Notes: generated from the letters alone by a model not told the origin. A DNA stretch of 64,000 nucleotides from SB11 sp943370295 (GCA_943370295.1 CALRQL020000018.1:1-64000); one strand, 5' to 3'. Positions 41,622 to 50,815 are shown, numbered from the stretch's first letter. Translations and numbers: made by a program.

Positions 41622-44600
41622 ATGAAAAAAATCCTTCTTGTATTCCTCTCTCTTTTTTTAATTTTTACTGCCGCCACTGCCCAAAAGAAATACCAAGGTT
41701 TACTTTGGGAAATTTCGGGTAACGGACTTACAAAGCCATCGTATTTGTACGGCACCATGCACGTAAGCAGTAAGTTGGCTTTTCATTTGGGCGATTCGTT
41801 TTTTATTGCTCTTAACAACACCGATATGGTGGCACTTGAACTTAACCCCGATACATGGGTGGATGATATGCTTGCCTACGACCCTTATGCTTTTTGGGGC
41901 GATGGTATGTTCTACTCAGGCAGGGGGGCTAACGACGGTAAAGAGAAACAACGCCGCGAAGCAATTATGGATGCCCTAAGCCGCGACCCTAGTTTGATTA
42001 ACTATTATTTATATCGCAGTCAAGGATATACTGGCAATTTTGAAGAAAACACTTATTTGGACTTGTATATTTTTCAGGCAGGTAAAAAGCTGAAAAAAGA
42101 AGTTGGCGGGCTTGAAATTATGAGCGAAACCATGATGCTGACCGATGAGGCGCAGCGCAGGCAACGCGAAGAATATAAATATAAGAAAAACAAACGTAAC
42201 CCCTACAGCTACGATGAAGAGTACGTAAGTTTTGAAGAAATGCTTGAAAATGCCTATCGTGCGGGCGACTTGGATGTTATCGACTCATTAAACGCAGTTG
42301 ACGGTACCCCCGGATATTTGGAGTATATGCTGTATAAGCGTAACCAAAATATGGCCGACCGCATGGATAGCATTATGCGTGATGCAAAGCGCAGTTTGTT
42401 TGCCGGTATGGGTGCCGCCCACTTACCGGGCGAAAAAGGGGTGATAGAAATGCTACGCCAAAAAGGGTACACGTTACGTGCCGTAACTCGCGGCGAGCGT
42501 GACCCGAAACAAAAAGAAAAGATTGACGAAATGGTGATACAGCGCAAATTCACTACCCAAAAATCATTTGATAATTACTTTGAAGTGGATTTGCCTGGAA
42601 AGATGTATGAACTAACCGGTTTTGGCCCTACACGCAGCTATTTCCATCCTGATATGGGCAATGGCAGCTATTATACAGTAACCCGTATTAAAACCTTTAA
42701 CCGTGAGTTGGAGCAAGACCCTGCTTACGTGCTAAAGGTGGTTGATAGTTTGTTGTATGAAAACGTACCGGGTAAAATACTGAAACAAAAGAAAATTGAG
42801 AAAAACGGGTACAAAGGATTTAGCATCACTACCCGTATAGCTAAGGGCGATATCCATCGTTACGAAATACTAATTGCCCCCGATGAAATTTTTGTGTTTA
42901 AGCTGGGCGGTATGGGTGAGTTTGCCAAAGGCAAAGAAGCCGACAAGTTCTTCAACTCAATAAAATTAAATATCCCTGTAAAAACCGACTGGAAGGACTT
43001 TACCACTCCTGACGGAATGTTTACCGTGCAAATGCCGCATGCGCCGTTGTTTTACGGCGATACTTCGTTGATGGGTATTTTTTACAGTACAGAACCTTAT
43101 ACAGCTGTTGATTTTAACAACGGTAATTTATATACGGTGCACAAAGAGTACGCCTACAGTGGTAGTTCGTTGCTTACGGCAGACTCATTGATGCTTGAAA
43201 AGCAGGTGTTTGTAAATGGTGAGCAAAAGTATTATGATGTACTTGAGCGCAACCACAGTGTTGAAGGGGATTTGGCATTTACCGATGTGCGCTACCGTGT
43301 TGACGAGAACTACAACATGCTTGCACGTTATTTTTTGCGCAACGGGTATTTTTACACCCTTTCTGTAAAGTATAAGAATGATAGTGCTGATGCCGAACGA
43401 TTTATACGCTCAATAAAGTTTGCAGCTCCTCCTTCGTTTACTTATGCACTTCATGATGATACTGTAATGCATTTTACGGTTACTACGGCTGTGCAAAAAG
43501 AAGATATGGAGAAGTTGTTGCGTAAGTTTAACAACTTTAAAGAAAAGGAAAAAGCCTACCGCACCTTACGTGAGAGTCGTGCATTTATTGAAAGCACAAA
43601 ATCTGAAAACTCTGTAACTGTTACCTATATACGTTACGGTAAATATGTACGCTTTAAAGACAGTGCAACTTACTGGGCTGATATTGAAAAAGCTTACAAC
43701 AGAGATAGCAGTAATATTATTATTGATAAGAAATTTTACACAAAAAATGGGTTTGATGTATTTGAGATTGACTACACAGATACCGGATGCAGCTATGCTA
43801 CCAAAGAGGTAAATATGCAACGCAACGGTGTTCTGTATGAAATTCGGTCGTCTTATGAGCAAAAGAAAGGGTTATCAGACTTTAGCAAAAAGTTTTTTGA
43901 AACTTTTACACCCAAAGACACCACAATTGGTGGGGATATATTTGGTAATAATGCTGAGTTGATAATGGCTGACTTGAACAGTGCCGATAGTGCCACACGC
44001 GCCGAAGCCCGAGAATATCTATCGAATGTGAAGGTGAAGCCTGAACACTTTAAACAATGGATTGTGATGGTTGATACCTTGCAACCCGAACAAGAAAAGT
44101 ACTTTGAATTTAAATCGCAACTGATTGAAGAGTTGTGGGAAGTGAAAACGCCTGAGAATATTAACTACCTCAAAGGGTTGTATGAAAAAGCCGGCGATAC
44201 GGTTACCTTCCAGCTATCAGTGCTGAAAACATTGTTGTATATGGAAACCGATGAGTCTTACAAAGCATTCAAAGAGCTGCTTATCAACGAAACTCCGTTG
44301 GGTAATCAATATGAAATCAGTTCATTGTTTTGGAGTATTGACGATAGTCTTGAGTTAACGGTCAAGTTGTACCCTGATATGTTAAAGCTATTTACGTTGG
44401 ATGAATACAAAGAGCGGGTGATAGGTGTATTGGCCAAGTTAGTGGATAGCAATAAAGTTGCTTTGCCTGTGTATAAAGACTTTTTGCCTACGTTGATTAG
44501 CGAGGCCAAAAATGAGTTGAAGCGCCAAGCTGCCGCAGATGTAGAAAAAGATGAAGACAACAGTTACTATTCAGGCTACGGATATAATAACAGCAGTCTT

Positions 44601-45257
44601 TATTTAGGTAATTTGGCTACCATACTTATTAGCCAGTACGACGATAAGAATGTGAAACAGTTTTATGACAGGCTGCTGCAAATGAAAGATAATGAATTGC
44701 GCACCGAGGTGGCGTTGAAACTATTGGATAATAAACGTGCGGTGCCCGATACCCTTTGGGAAAGTATAGCCAAGAAACATGACGACCGCATCAACTTATA
44801 TGAAGAGTTAGAAAATGCAAAAAGGTTATCTCTGTTCCCAGCAAAATACAGCACCCAAGACTCTATGACCAAAAGTCTTATCATACGGTCAGTTACCGGC
44901 GGTTATAACAGCAAAGAAGTGGACACCATCGTACAGCTTAGCAAACGTTATGTTGAGTTTGAAGGTGAAAAAGGCTATGTGTATTTGTATAAATATAAGT
45001 TGGCTGAAAGCGAAACATGGCGTTTGGGTATTGTGGGCATACAACCTGCTGATACTACAAAAATTAACGCTTCAAACCGTGTGTTTACCACCGGACAGAA
45101 AGTGAATGAGAAAACAACGATTGAAAAACAGTTTTCTGTGATGTTGAAAGAGGAGTTGCTGGGTATTGCTATGGGGTATGATTATGACTTTGGCGGCGAT
45201 GAAGACTATGCATACGATGAAGGTGCAGAATATTACGAAGAGGAAGGCGACTATTAA
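41622..45257 (+). CDS. Large TraB/GumN-domain secreted protein
   Basis: 1211 residues. Signal peptide (about 1-20, ending ATAQ). Residues about 25-290 are a TraB/GumN domain (YLYGTMHVSSKLAFHLGDSF ... VALELNP; later LFAGMGAAHLPGEKGV). The remaining 900 residues are not a family I can name; they contain beta-rich stretches (FTTPDGMFTVQMPHAP) and a helical repeat-like section (about 780-1070) and end in a D/E/Y-rich tail. Likely periplasmic or outer membrane. TraB domains are proposed to be metalloprotease-like. No sorting domain is visible. Terminator at 45270-45310. Confidence 0.88.
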   Translation: MKKILLVFLSLFLIFTAATAQKKYQGLLWEISGNGLTKPSYLYGTMHVSSKLAFHLGDSFFIALNNTDMVALELNPDTWVDDMLAYDPYAFWGDGMFYSGRGANDGKEKQRREAIMDALSRDPSLINYYLYRSQGYTGNFEENTYLDLYIFQAGKKLKKEVGGLEIMSETMMLTDEAQRRQREEYKYKKNKRNPYSYDEEYVSFEEMLENAYRAGDLDVIDSLNAVDGTPGYLEYMLYKRNQNMADRMDSIMRDAKRSLFAGMGAAHLPGEKGVIEMLRQKGYTLRAVTRGERDPKQKEKIDEMVIQRKFTTQKSFDNYFEVDLPGKMYELTGFGPTRSYFHPDMGNGSYYTVTRIKTFNRELEQDPAYVLKVVDSLLYENVPGKILKQKKIEKNGYKGFSITTRIAKGDIHRYEILIAPDEIFVFKLGGMGEFAKGKEADKFFNSIKLNIPVKTDWKDFTTPDGMFTVQMPHAPLFYGDTSLMGIFYSTEPYTAVDFNNGNLYTVHKEYAYSGSSLLTADSLMLEKQVFVNGEQKYYDVLERNHSVEGDLAFTDVRYRVDENYNMLARYFLRNGYFYTLSVKYKNDSADAERFIRSIKFAAPPSFTYALHDDTVMHFTVTTAVQKEDMEKLLRKFNNFKEKEKAYRTLRESRAFIESTKSENSVTVTYIRYGKYVRFKDSATYWADIEKAYNRDSSNIIIDKKFYTKNGFDVFEIDYTDTGCSYATKEVNMQRNGVLYEIRSSYEQKKGLSDFSKKFFETFTPKDTTIGGDIFGNNAELIMADLNSADSATRAEAREYLSNVKVKPEHFKQWIVMVDTLQPEQEKYFEFKSQLIEELWEVKTPENINYLKGLYEKAGDTVTFQLSVLKTLLYMETDESYKAFKELLINETPLGNQYEISSLFWSIDDSLELTVKLYPDMLKLFTLDEYKERVIGVLAKLVDSNKVALPVYKDFLPTLISEAKNELKRQAAADVEKDEDNSYYSGYGYNNSSLYLGNLATILISQYDDKNVKQFYDRLLQMKDNELRTEVALKLLDNKRAVPDTLWESIAKKHDDRINLYEELENAKRLSLFPAKYSTQDSMTKSLIIRSVTGGYNSKEVDTIVQLSKRYVEFEGEKGYVYLYKYKLAESETWRLGIVGIQPADTTKINASNRVFTTGQKVNEKTTIEKQFSVMLKEELLGIAMGYDYDFGGDEDYAYDEGAEYYEEEGDY

Positions 45258-45269
45258 TAGTCCCCGAAT

Positions 45270-45310
45270 AAAAAAGAAAGGCTCCGTCGCAGACGGGGCC
45301 TTTCTTTTTT
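45270..45310. terminator. Bidirectional terminator between TraB/GumN and nfu genes
   Basis: AAAAAAGAAAGG/CCTTTCTTTTTT plus CTCCGTC/GACGGGG gives a near-perfect 19-bp stem with a 3-nt loop, with A and T runs at both ends, so it can serve both convergent genes. Confidence 0.9.
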
Positions 45311-45334
45311 ATAAGAAAATCAGGTTGGAACAAA

Positions 45335-45901
45335 TTACATTGCTTCGGCTTCCACTGCTTCTACTTCAGGCACCATACGCTTCAACATGTTTTCGATACC
45401 GGCTTTTAATGTAATGGTTGACGATGGGCAACCGCTGCATGAACCGCGGAGTTCCACCTTCACAATACCCTCTTCAAACGATTTAAAGGCAATCGCACCA
45501 CCATCCATTTCAACAGCAGGCTTCACATACGTATCCAGCATGTTTTTAATCTTAATCACCGCCTCACTATCTTCACCGCTGGTCTCTTTTTTCTCAACAG
45601 GGTTTATAATAGTGGCACCACTTTCAAGGTATTCCTTCACAAATTCTTTCAGTTGTGGCGCAATATCATACCACTCATAGGTGCTAAGTTTGGTAACCGT
45701 AACAAAGTTATTCATAATGAATACCGCATTCACAAACGGAAATTCAAACAACTTGGTAGCAAGGGGCGAGCGTAGCGCCGATTGCCTTGTTTGAAAATCA
45801 GCACTATCGTCGGGCAAAATCATTCGGTTGGCCACAAACTTCATCGTCTCAGGATTGGGGGTAGCCTCAGTGTATATATTAATTAATTCTTTGGTCTCCA
45901 T
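45335..45901 (-). CDS. Nfu-type Fe-S cluster scaffold/carrier
   Basis: 188 residues. N-terminal Nfu_N domain (about 8-95; YTEATPNPETMKFVANRM) and C-terminal NifU-like domain (about 110-185) with GSCSGCPSS (C155, C158) that binds a [4Fe-4S] cluster. Family members carry clusters to target enzymes. Cytoplasmic. A TATTTTTG box (45935-45942, minus strand) may be its -7 element. Monocistronic, closed by the shared terminator. Confidence 0.94.
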   Translation of the reverse strand: METKELINIYTEATPNPETMKFVANRMILPDDSADFQTRQSALRSPLATKLFEFPFVNAVFIMNNFVTVTKLSTYEWYDIAPQLKEFVKEYLESGATIINPVEKKETSGEDSEAVIKIKNMLDTYVKPAVEMDGGAIAFKSFEEGIVKVELRGSCSGCPSSTITLKAGIENMLKRMVPEVEAVEAEAM

Positions 45902-45992
45902 TGTGTTCTGTCTTTCTTATTTAGAATTATTCTACAAAAATAACACAAATCTTTGTTTTTAGTTCAGCAACAAATTTTATCTTTGGCACAAC

Positions 45993-46022
45993 GTTTGTTT
46001 AAACAAACAATGTTTAAACATT
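45993..46022. promoter_or_regulatory. Tandem perfect palindromes before pirin gene
   Basis: GTTTGTTTAAACAAAC (45993-46008) and AATGTTTAAACATT (46009-46022) are adjacent, both perfect, both centred on TTTAAA. They lie 16 bp before the ATG and look like a doubled operator, for example for a MarR- or TetR-type repressor. The regulator is not in the window beside it. Confidence 0.6.
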
Positions 46023-46037
46023 AATTTGTTTTTAACT

Positions 46038-46901
46038 ATGAACCGTAAGAACTTCTTAAAAACAGGCTTTTTATCAGCAGCAGTAATAGGGCTGGGCGGC
46101 AAAATAATGCAACTGGCCGGTAGAACCGAAGAAACGGAACATGGAACAATCGGATACAACCACTTACCTAACAAGGAGATTAAAACAATGAACACTGTAT
46201 TGCACAAAGCCGAAACCCGCGGACATGCAAACCACGGCTGGCTTGACACCCACCACACATTTAGTTTTGCCAATTACATGAATCCTGATAGGATGCACTT
46301 TGGCAACCTGCGTGTGCTGAACGACGATATTGTTGACGGGGGCATGGGCTTTGGAACACACCCGCATAATAATATGGAGATTATCTCTATACCGCTTAGT
46401 GGTGATTTGGAGCACAAAGACAGCATGGGCAATGTAGCCGTGATAAAGCAAAACGATATACAGATTATGAGTGCCGGAACCGGCATTTACCACAGCGAGT
46501 ACAATAAAAACACTGATAACAAGGTGAACTTTTTGCAGATATGGGTTTTCCCTAAGCAAAAAAATATTGAACCCCGCTACGACCAAATAACCCTTGTGGC
46601 TGCTGACCGTGATAATAAGCTACAGCAAATTGTATCACCCGGTAAAGACAGTGCAGGCGTTTGGATTAACCAAGATGCATGGTTTTACTTGGGTAGCTTG
46701 AAAAAAGGCTTTACAACCAACCACAAACTGAATTTGAAAGGCAACGGTATCTACGCGTTTGTAATAAACGGTAACGTAACCATTAGCGGTCAGGCTTTAA
46801 ACAAGCGCGACGGTTTTGGAGTATGGGATACTGATGCAATTGATATAACTGCCGATAGCGATGCTGAATTGCTTTTGATGGAAGTACCAATGGCTATTTA
46901 A
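46038..46901 (+). CDS. Pirin-family protein with export-type N-terminus
   Basis: 287 residues from the ATG at 46038 (a TTG at 46026 adds four). N-terminus MNRKNFLKTGFLSAAVIGLG resembles a Tat-like signal although only one arginine is followed by K. The pirin cupin core follows: HHTFSFANYMNPDRMHFGNL, DDIVDGGMGFGTHPHNNMEI with metal-binding H residues, and GTGIYHSEYNK. Pirins of this sort (YhhW-like) can have quercetinase activity with a bound metal. The YceI gene follows by 50 bp; the pair is probably one operon under the tandem palindromes. Confidence 0.92.
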   Translation: MNRKNFLKTGFLSAAVIGLGGKIMQLAGRTEETEHGTIGYNHLPNKEIKTMNTVLHKAETRGHANHGWLDTHHTFSFANYMNPDRMHFGNLRVLNDDIVDGGMGFGTHPHNNMEIISIPLSGDLEHKDSMGNVAVIKQNDIQIMSAGTGIYHSEYNKNTDNKVNFLQIWVFPKQKNIEPRYDQITLVAADRDNKLQQIVSPGKDSAGVWINQDAWFYLGSLKKGFTTNHKLNLKGNGIYAFVINGNVTISGQALNKRDGFGVWDTDAIDITADSDAELLLMEVPMAI

Positions 46902-46951
46902 TACGGATTACATTTTAACAAAAAACATTTAAAACATTAATATTTAACACA

Positions 46952-47497
46952 ATGGCAACAACAACTTGGAACATTGACAACGCTCATAGCGAAATTCACT
47001 TTAAAGTGAAACACATGGTAATATCTACTGTTACCGGAAAATTTAATGAGTTTACTGCTTCGGCTGAAACCGAAGGTGATGACTTTACTACCGCTAAAAT
47101 AAAGTTTGAAGCTAAAACTGCTTCGATTGATACCGGTGTGGCTGACCGTGATGCTCACTTGCGCAGCGATGACTTTTTTAATGCTGAGAAATACCCAGCG
47201 TTAACCTTTGAAAGCACTGAATTAGTGAAGAAAAGCGATAGCGATTATGTATTGCGCGGTAACCTTACCATCCGTGATATTACTAAACCCATTGAATTGG
47301 ACGTTGATTTTGGCGGTACTACCGTTGACCCTTGGGGCTTAACCCGTGCAGGTTTTGAAATTAGCGGTAAAATTAACCGCAAAGAGTATGATTTGAAGTG
47401 GAGCGCAGTAACCGAAGCCGGTGGCCTTGTAGTGAGCGATGACGTGAAGTTGGTTTTGAACGTTGAGATGGTAAAAGCACAACCTGCAACTGCATAA
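46952..47497 (+). CDS. YceI-family lipocalin-like protein
   Basis: 181 residues, one YceI domain: WNIDNAHSEIHFKVKHMVIS, DVDFGGTTVDPWGLTRAGFEI, KINRKEYDLKWS. YceI proteins form a lipocalin-like barrel that binds isoprenoid-type lipids. No signal peptide, so this copy is probably cytoplasmic, unlike E. coli YceI. It follows the pirin gene; pirin-YceI pairs are frequent in Bacteroidota. A terminator ends the unit. Confidence 0.93.
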   Translation: MATTTWNIDNAHSEIHFKVKHMVISTVTGKFNEFTASAETEGDDFTTAKIKFEAKTASIDTGVADRDAHLRSDDFFNAEKYPALTFESTELVKKSDSDYVLRGNLTIRDITKPIELDVDFGGTTVDPWGLTRAGFEISGKINRKEYDLKWSAVTEAGGLVVSDDVKLVLNVEMVKAQPATA

Positions 47498-47522
47498 TTT
47501 ACAGCAACACACAGTATATACG

Positions 47523-47554
47523 AAAGCCGGACAAGCAATTGCCCGGCTTTTTTT
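47523..47554 (+). terminator. Terminator after the YceI gene
   Basis: AAAGCCGG/CCGGCTTT stem, 12-nt loop, followed by TTTTATTT. Confidence 0.8.
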
Positions 47555-48293
47555 ATTTGCTTTTATACTTCAATATTTCGTCTTCTGAAAAATATAAAAT
47601 CTTAAAATCAGCATCAAATTTTACAATAATTCTTGATTTCGCTTCCATTGCCTTTCTTAGTTCAGTATCGTACCAGTTGCCAACCATTAAAAAAGACAGA
47701 GTACAGCTTTCTTCATTTTGTTCGAGCAATTTCCAGCTTGATGCTAATGCATGTACAGTTCTTGCTGTATATTTTTTATAGTAGTGTTTATTAATAAAAT
47801 TATCAATTCTATCTCTGGTCAGATTGGTTTTGTCAAAAAACTTTTCAGTAATTGGAGCAAAAAAGTTTGAAGCCTCAAAAGTTTCCTCAGAGAGACTTTG
47901 TAAGTACTCATTTACTTTAGTTTTAGCTGCTATTAATACTTCTTTTTCCGAACGATTCCCAACAGAACTTGTTTTGATTGTATTTGTTTTAATTGTAAAT
48001 ACAACTAGAATAGCTATTAAGCTGGCGAAAAATGCATAAAAAATGTATTTACTCTGTTTTTGTTTTAGCCACTGTTCTGGAGTCAACTTTGACGAAGGGT
48101 AGATATCAAACTCATTATATATGGTATTCATTTTATCTTCATAGTTTAAGGAGCCAATAACTCCTTCAATAAACTTTAATCTTCGCCTTTTAACCCATAT
48201 AACCCCCCAAACTAAGAGTACTAAAATGTAAGCAACAAAAGCCATTTCGCTTGTTGCAACAACGTCAAGGTTTTCTAGAAATGTTTTAATCAT
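47553..48293 (-). CDS. Hypothetical two-helix membrane protein, paralogue 1
   Basis: 246 residues from the ATG at 48293. One membrane helix near 17-37 (MAFVAYILVLLVWGVIWV), a conserved cytoplasmic loop (RRLKFIEGVIGSLNYEDKMN), a second helix near 88-105 (FYAFFASLIAILVVFTI), then a 140-residue soluble domain. It is a clear paralogue of the next upstream protein (FLENLDVVATSEMAFVAYIL against FLDNLDIVATSPMAFVAYIF). Function not recognised. The ending lies in the YceI terminator. Confidence 0.78.
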   Translation of the reverse strand: MIKTFLENLDVVATSEMAFVAYILVLLVWGVIWVKRRRLKFIEGVIGSLNYEDKMNTIYNEFDIYPSSKLTPEQWLKQKQSKYIFYAFFASLIAILVVFTIKTNTIKTSSVGNRSEKEVLIAAKTKVNEYLQSLSEETFEASNFFAPITEKFFDKTNLTRDRIDNFINKHYYKKYTARTVHALASSWKLLEQNEESCTLSFLMVGNWYDTELRKAMEAKSRIIVKFDADFKILYFSEDEILKYKSK

Positions 48294-48412
48294 CAATTAA
48301 GCAGCAGTTTATTACCTATATGTTGAATTGTAGATTACCAATAATAGCTCTATTAAATTATAATTTGAGAGCATACTTTACAACGAAAGATAAAATAAAT
48401 AGTGATGTTATT

Positions 48413-49165
48413 TTAAGCCTTTCTGCTATCTCTTAATACTTTAATGGCATGAAAGTAGTAGAATCTAAAATACTTATCAAACTTTACCAAGTATAAAGAC
48501 TTAAGACTTACAGTTCGCTTTTGTGGGACTGAATACCAACTTTCTAGCATTTCAAAAGTCACAATGCAACTATCTTTATATTTATTAATCACTGACCAAG
48601 TATTTGGGATTGAGGCTAATGCAGGATCCTTAAAATCAGGATAGTATTCCGTTTCAATATTGTACTGTATTGCTTTTCTAGTTGTATTTTTCATTGTAAA
48701 GAATCTTTCAACATCAGGAGCAAAAAACTTTTCAGCGGCAAATGATTTATTCGTTAGGCTTAAGAAATAATCATTTGTAAAGGCTATGCCTTTTTCAATG
48801 ATTTTATTATTAGTAAGCTTTTCGAAATCATTGCTTTCTGGCAATGATTGGCTGGTGCTAATCGCGAAAGAAATAATAATTGCAACGATGCTGCTTAAAA
48901 ATGCTGTTAAAGTATATTTATGTTTTTTGTGTTTAAGCCATTGTTCAGGTGATTTGCTTATTGATGATGGTGTTACGTCAAGCTCATGATAAATGGTATT
49001 GACTTTGTCTTCATAATTTAATGAGTGAATTACGTTCTCAATAAATTTTAGTTTTTGCTTTTTGACAGTTACAAAAGCCCAGACTGAAAGGACAAAGATA
49101 TATGCAACAAAGGCCATCGGGCTGGTAGCTACAATATCAAGGTTATCTAAAAATTCTTTTATCAT
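48413..49165 (-). CDS. Hypothetical two-helix membrane protein, paralogue 2
   Basis: 250 residues from the ATG at 49165; a TTG at 49177 would add four. Same plan as its neighbour: helix, LKFIENVIHSLNYEDKVNTI loop, SPEQWLKHKKHKYTL before the second helix, then a soluble domain. The N-terminal 110 residues are strongly conserved between the pair and the outer domain is diverged. Tandem duplication in the same direction, 120 bp apart. No function can be assigned. Confidence 0.78.
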   Translation of the reverse strand: MIKEFLDNLDIVATSPMAFVAYIFVLSVWAFVTVKKQKLKFIENVIHSLNYEDKVNTIYHELDVTPSSISKSPEQWLKHKKHKYTLTAFLSSIVAIIISFAISTSQSLPESNDFEKLTNNKIIEKGIAFTNDYFLSLTNKSFAAEKFFAPDVERFFTMKNTTRKAIQYNIETEYYPDFKDPALASIPNTWSVINKYKDSCIVTFEMLESWYSVPQKRTVSLKSLYLVKFDKYFRFYYFHAIKVLRDSRKA

Positions 49166-49293
49166 ATGGTTACGCAAAAGACTATCTCAAATATAATAAC
49201 CTATATGATTTATTTAGCAATTAATTAATTAGTCGTTAGCTGTAACATAGTTTTCACCTCACCACGTAGGCGGTAATCCCATAAGCACTGACA

Positions 49294-49431
49294 CACCCTT
49301 CGGCAGGCTCAGGAAATCCCTGCGCACCCCACACTGTCAAATTGAGCACAGCGAAATTTCTTATCTCAACTGTGTGAACACGAAGCTAAACACACATTTC
49401 CAATAAGATGCTTCCTTCGTCAGTAGGACAG
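49294..49431 (-). repeat. Dispersed repeat, copy B
   Basis: Reverse-oriented match to 29487-29623, about 138 bp, with the same conserved blocks and a divergent 29-bp centre. Lies in a 339-bp gap (49166-49504) that otherwise holds only the terminator at 49448-49481. Confidence 0.8.
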
Positions 49432-49447
49432 TTGGGTAATAAACAAC

Positions 49448-49481
49448 AAAGCCACTAAAACATTTGTGTATTAGTGGCTTT
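49448..49481 (-). terminator. Terminator of the DsbA/FrnE-like gene
   Basis: AAAGCCACTAA/TTAGTGGCTTT, 11-bp perfect stem, 12-nt loop; 24 bp beyond the stop on the minus strand. Confidence 0.72.
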
Positions 49482-49504
49482 GCAGCTATAAGTAAAACAA
49501 ACTA

Positions 49505-50335
49505 TTATTCGCAGTCTTTGCCTGGCTCACAACTGGGACCGTCACCAACCATTTCAAAAGCAGGCTGTGGGTTGGCTTTTCGCCACTCTTCAAACGATTT
49601 GTTAAGGGTTTGTAAGAACACAGTGGGGTCTTGCGCACCCGATACTGCGTATTTTCTATCAAACACAAAAAACGGAACTCCGCGCACGCCTAATTGCATG
49701 GCCTCGGTTTCATCTGCGCGAACCTCGGCAGCATAAGCATCGCTTTCTAAAACAGCTTTAAGTGCTGCACTGTCAAGGCCTATTTCAATGCCTAATTGCA
49801 GCAAAACATTCAAGTCGTCCGTGTTTTTGCCTTCGGTAAAATACGACCTGAATAATAGTTCTTCGGCTTCGTCTTGCTTACCATATTGTTTAGCAAAATG
49901 GCTAAAACGGTGCGCATTAAACGAGTTAGCAACAACCGCCTTTTCAAGGTGGTATTCAAGCCCTACTTGTTTTGCCATATTGGTTACATATTCGGTCATA
50001 CCTTGTGCTTCCTCAATGCTAATGCCCTTGTGTTCTGCTAAGTATTGTGTGGTACTTTTAGAAGTATCGGTCACCATATCCGGTGATAGTTCAAAACTCT
50101 TCCATTCCAATTCTATCGCATGGCTGTTAGCAAACTGCCCCATGGCAGCTTCAAACTTCCGTTTGCCTATGTAGCAAAACGGACACATTACGTCGCTCCA
50201 AATCTCTACTTTCATTTTTTTAGGTATTGTATCGGTGTTAATTTCTGATTTTACGGTACGTGCAACGGATTGCCCCCAAGCAGCGGTATTGCTTAGCAGC
50301 AATACAATGGTAGTGACAACAGTTATTTTTTTCAC
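49505..50335 (-). CDS. Periplasmic DsbA-family (FrnE-like) oxidoreductase
   Basis: 276 residues from a GTG at 50335; a GTG at 50365 is upstream of or at the predicted transcription start, and an ATG at 50215 would remove the signal. The signal peptide is good (KKITVVTTIVLLLSNTAAWG). The thioredoxin-like FrnE fold follows: VEIWSDVMCPFCYIGKRKFE with CPFC (51-54), and GVRGVPFFVFDRKYAVSGAQ with the cis-Pro loop. A second cysteine pair sits at the C-terminus (CEPGKDC). Most FrnE relatives are cytoplasmic, so export is notable. Divergent from an HxlR regulator gene. Confidence 0.88.
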   Translation of the reverse strand: MKKITVVTTIVLLLSNTAAWGQSVARTVKSEINTDTIPKKMKVEIWSDVMCPFCYIGKRKFEAAMGQFANSHAIELEWKSFELSPDMVTDTSKSTTQYLAEHKGISIEEAQGMTEYVTNMAKQVGLEYHLEKAVVANSFNAHRFSHFAKQYGKQDEAEELLFRSYFTEGKNTDDLNVLLQLGIEIGLDSAALKAVLESDAYAAEVRADETEAMQLGVRGVPFFVFDRKYAVSGAQDPTVFLQTLNKSFEEWRKANPQPAFEMVGDGPSCEPGKDCE

Positions 50336-50369
50336 TTGTTTGTTGGTGGGGTAATTCAGTATCACATTA

Positions 50370-50377
50370 CAAACTTA
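50370..50377 (-). promoter_or_regulatory. -7 box of the DsbA/FrnE-like gene
   Basis: TAAGTTTG on the minus strand fits TAnnTTTG. The start site would be near 50363, which supports the start codon at 50335. Confidence 0.5.
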
Positions 50378-50398
50378 CTTATATTTGCTATGTATTTT

Positions 50399-50428
50399 AT
50401 AGTACTATGCTATTGTATAGCGCTATAC
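50399..50428. promoter_or_regulatory. Two palindromes in the dsbA-like/hxlR spacer
   Basis: ATAGTACTAT (50399-50408) and GTATAGCGCTATAC (50415-50428) are perfect palindromes whose centres are 18 bp apart, just before the HxlR start. They are good candidates for HxlR dimer sites controlling both genes. Confidence 0.55.
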
Positions 50429-50443
50429 TTTTAGTAAGTAACG

Positions 50444-50812
50444 ATGGAACCTGAAATTGTAGTAGAAAATCCTACCCTAACTGAACAGGCATTGTGCCTG
50501 CAAATGATTTTACCCGTTAGAGATGCGCTGAATGCATTAAGCGGACACTGGAAACTACCCATCATTGTTTCGGTTTCTTTTGGACCAAAGCGGTTTAAAC
50601 AAATCTCAAAAGAGGTGAGCGGCATTACGGATAAAATGCTATCGAAAGAGTTGAAAGAACTGGAGGAGAATAAGTTGGTAAAAAGGACGGTGTATGATTC
50701 ATTTCCACCAAAAGTAGAATACTCAATTACCGAGCATGGTAAATCGCTAAAAAGGGTGATAAAAGAATTGTGTGAATGGGGGACTGAACACCGCAAAACG
50801 GTAATGGAGTAA
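50444..50812 (+). CDS. HxlR-family transcriptional regulator
   Basis: 122 residues, one winged helix of the HxlR type: VRDALNALSGHWKLPIIVSV, FKQISKEVSGITDKMLSKEL, LEENKLVKRTVYDSFPPKVE, YSITEHGKSL. Two cysteines (C18, C109 approx.) could be redox-sensing; members such as HypR/YodB sense disulfide or quinone stress. Divergent from a periplasmic thiol oxidoreductase, which fits such a role by inference. The convergent GT2 gene begins 3 bp past its stop. Confidence 0.9.
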   Translation: MEPEIVVENPTLTEQALCLQMILPVRDALNALSGHWKLPIIVSVSFGPKRFKQISKEVSGITDKMLSKELKELEENKLVKRTVYDSFPPKVEYSITEHGKSLKRVIKELCEWGTEHRKTVME

Positions 50813-50815
50813 GGA

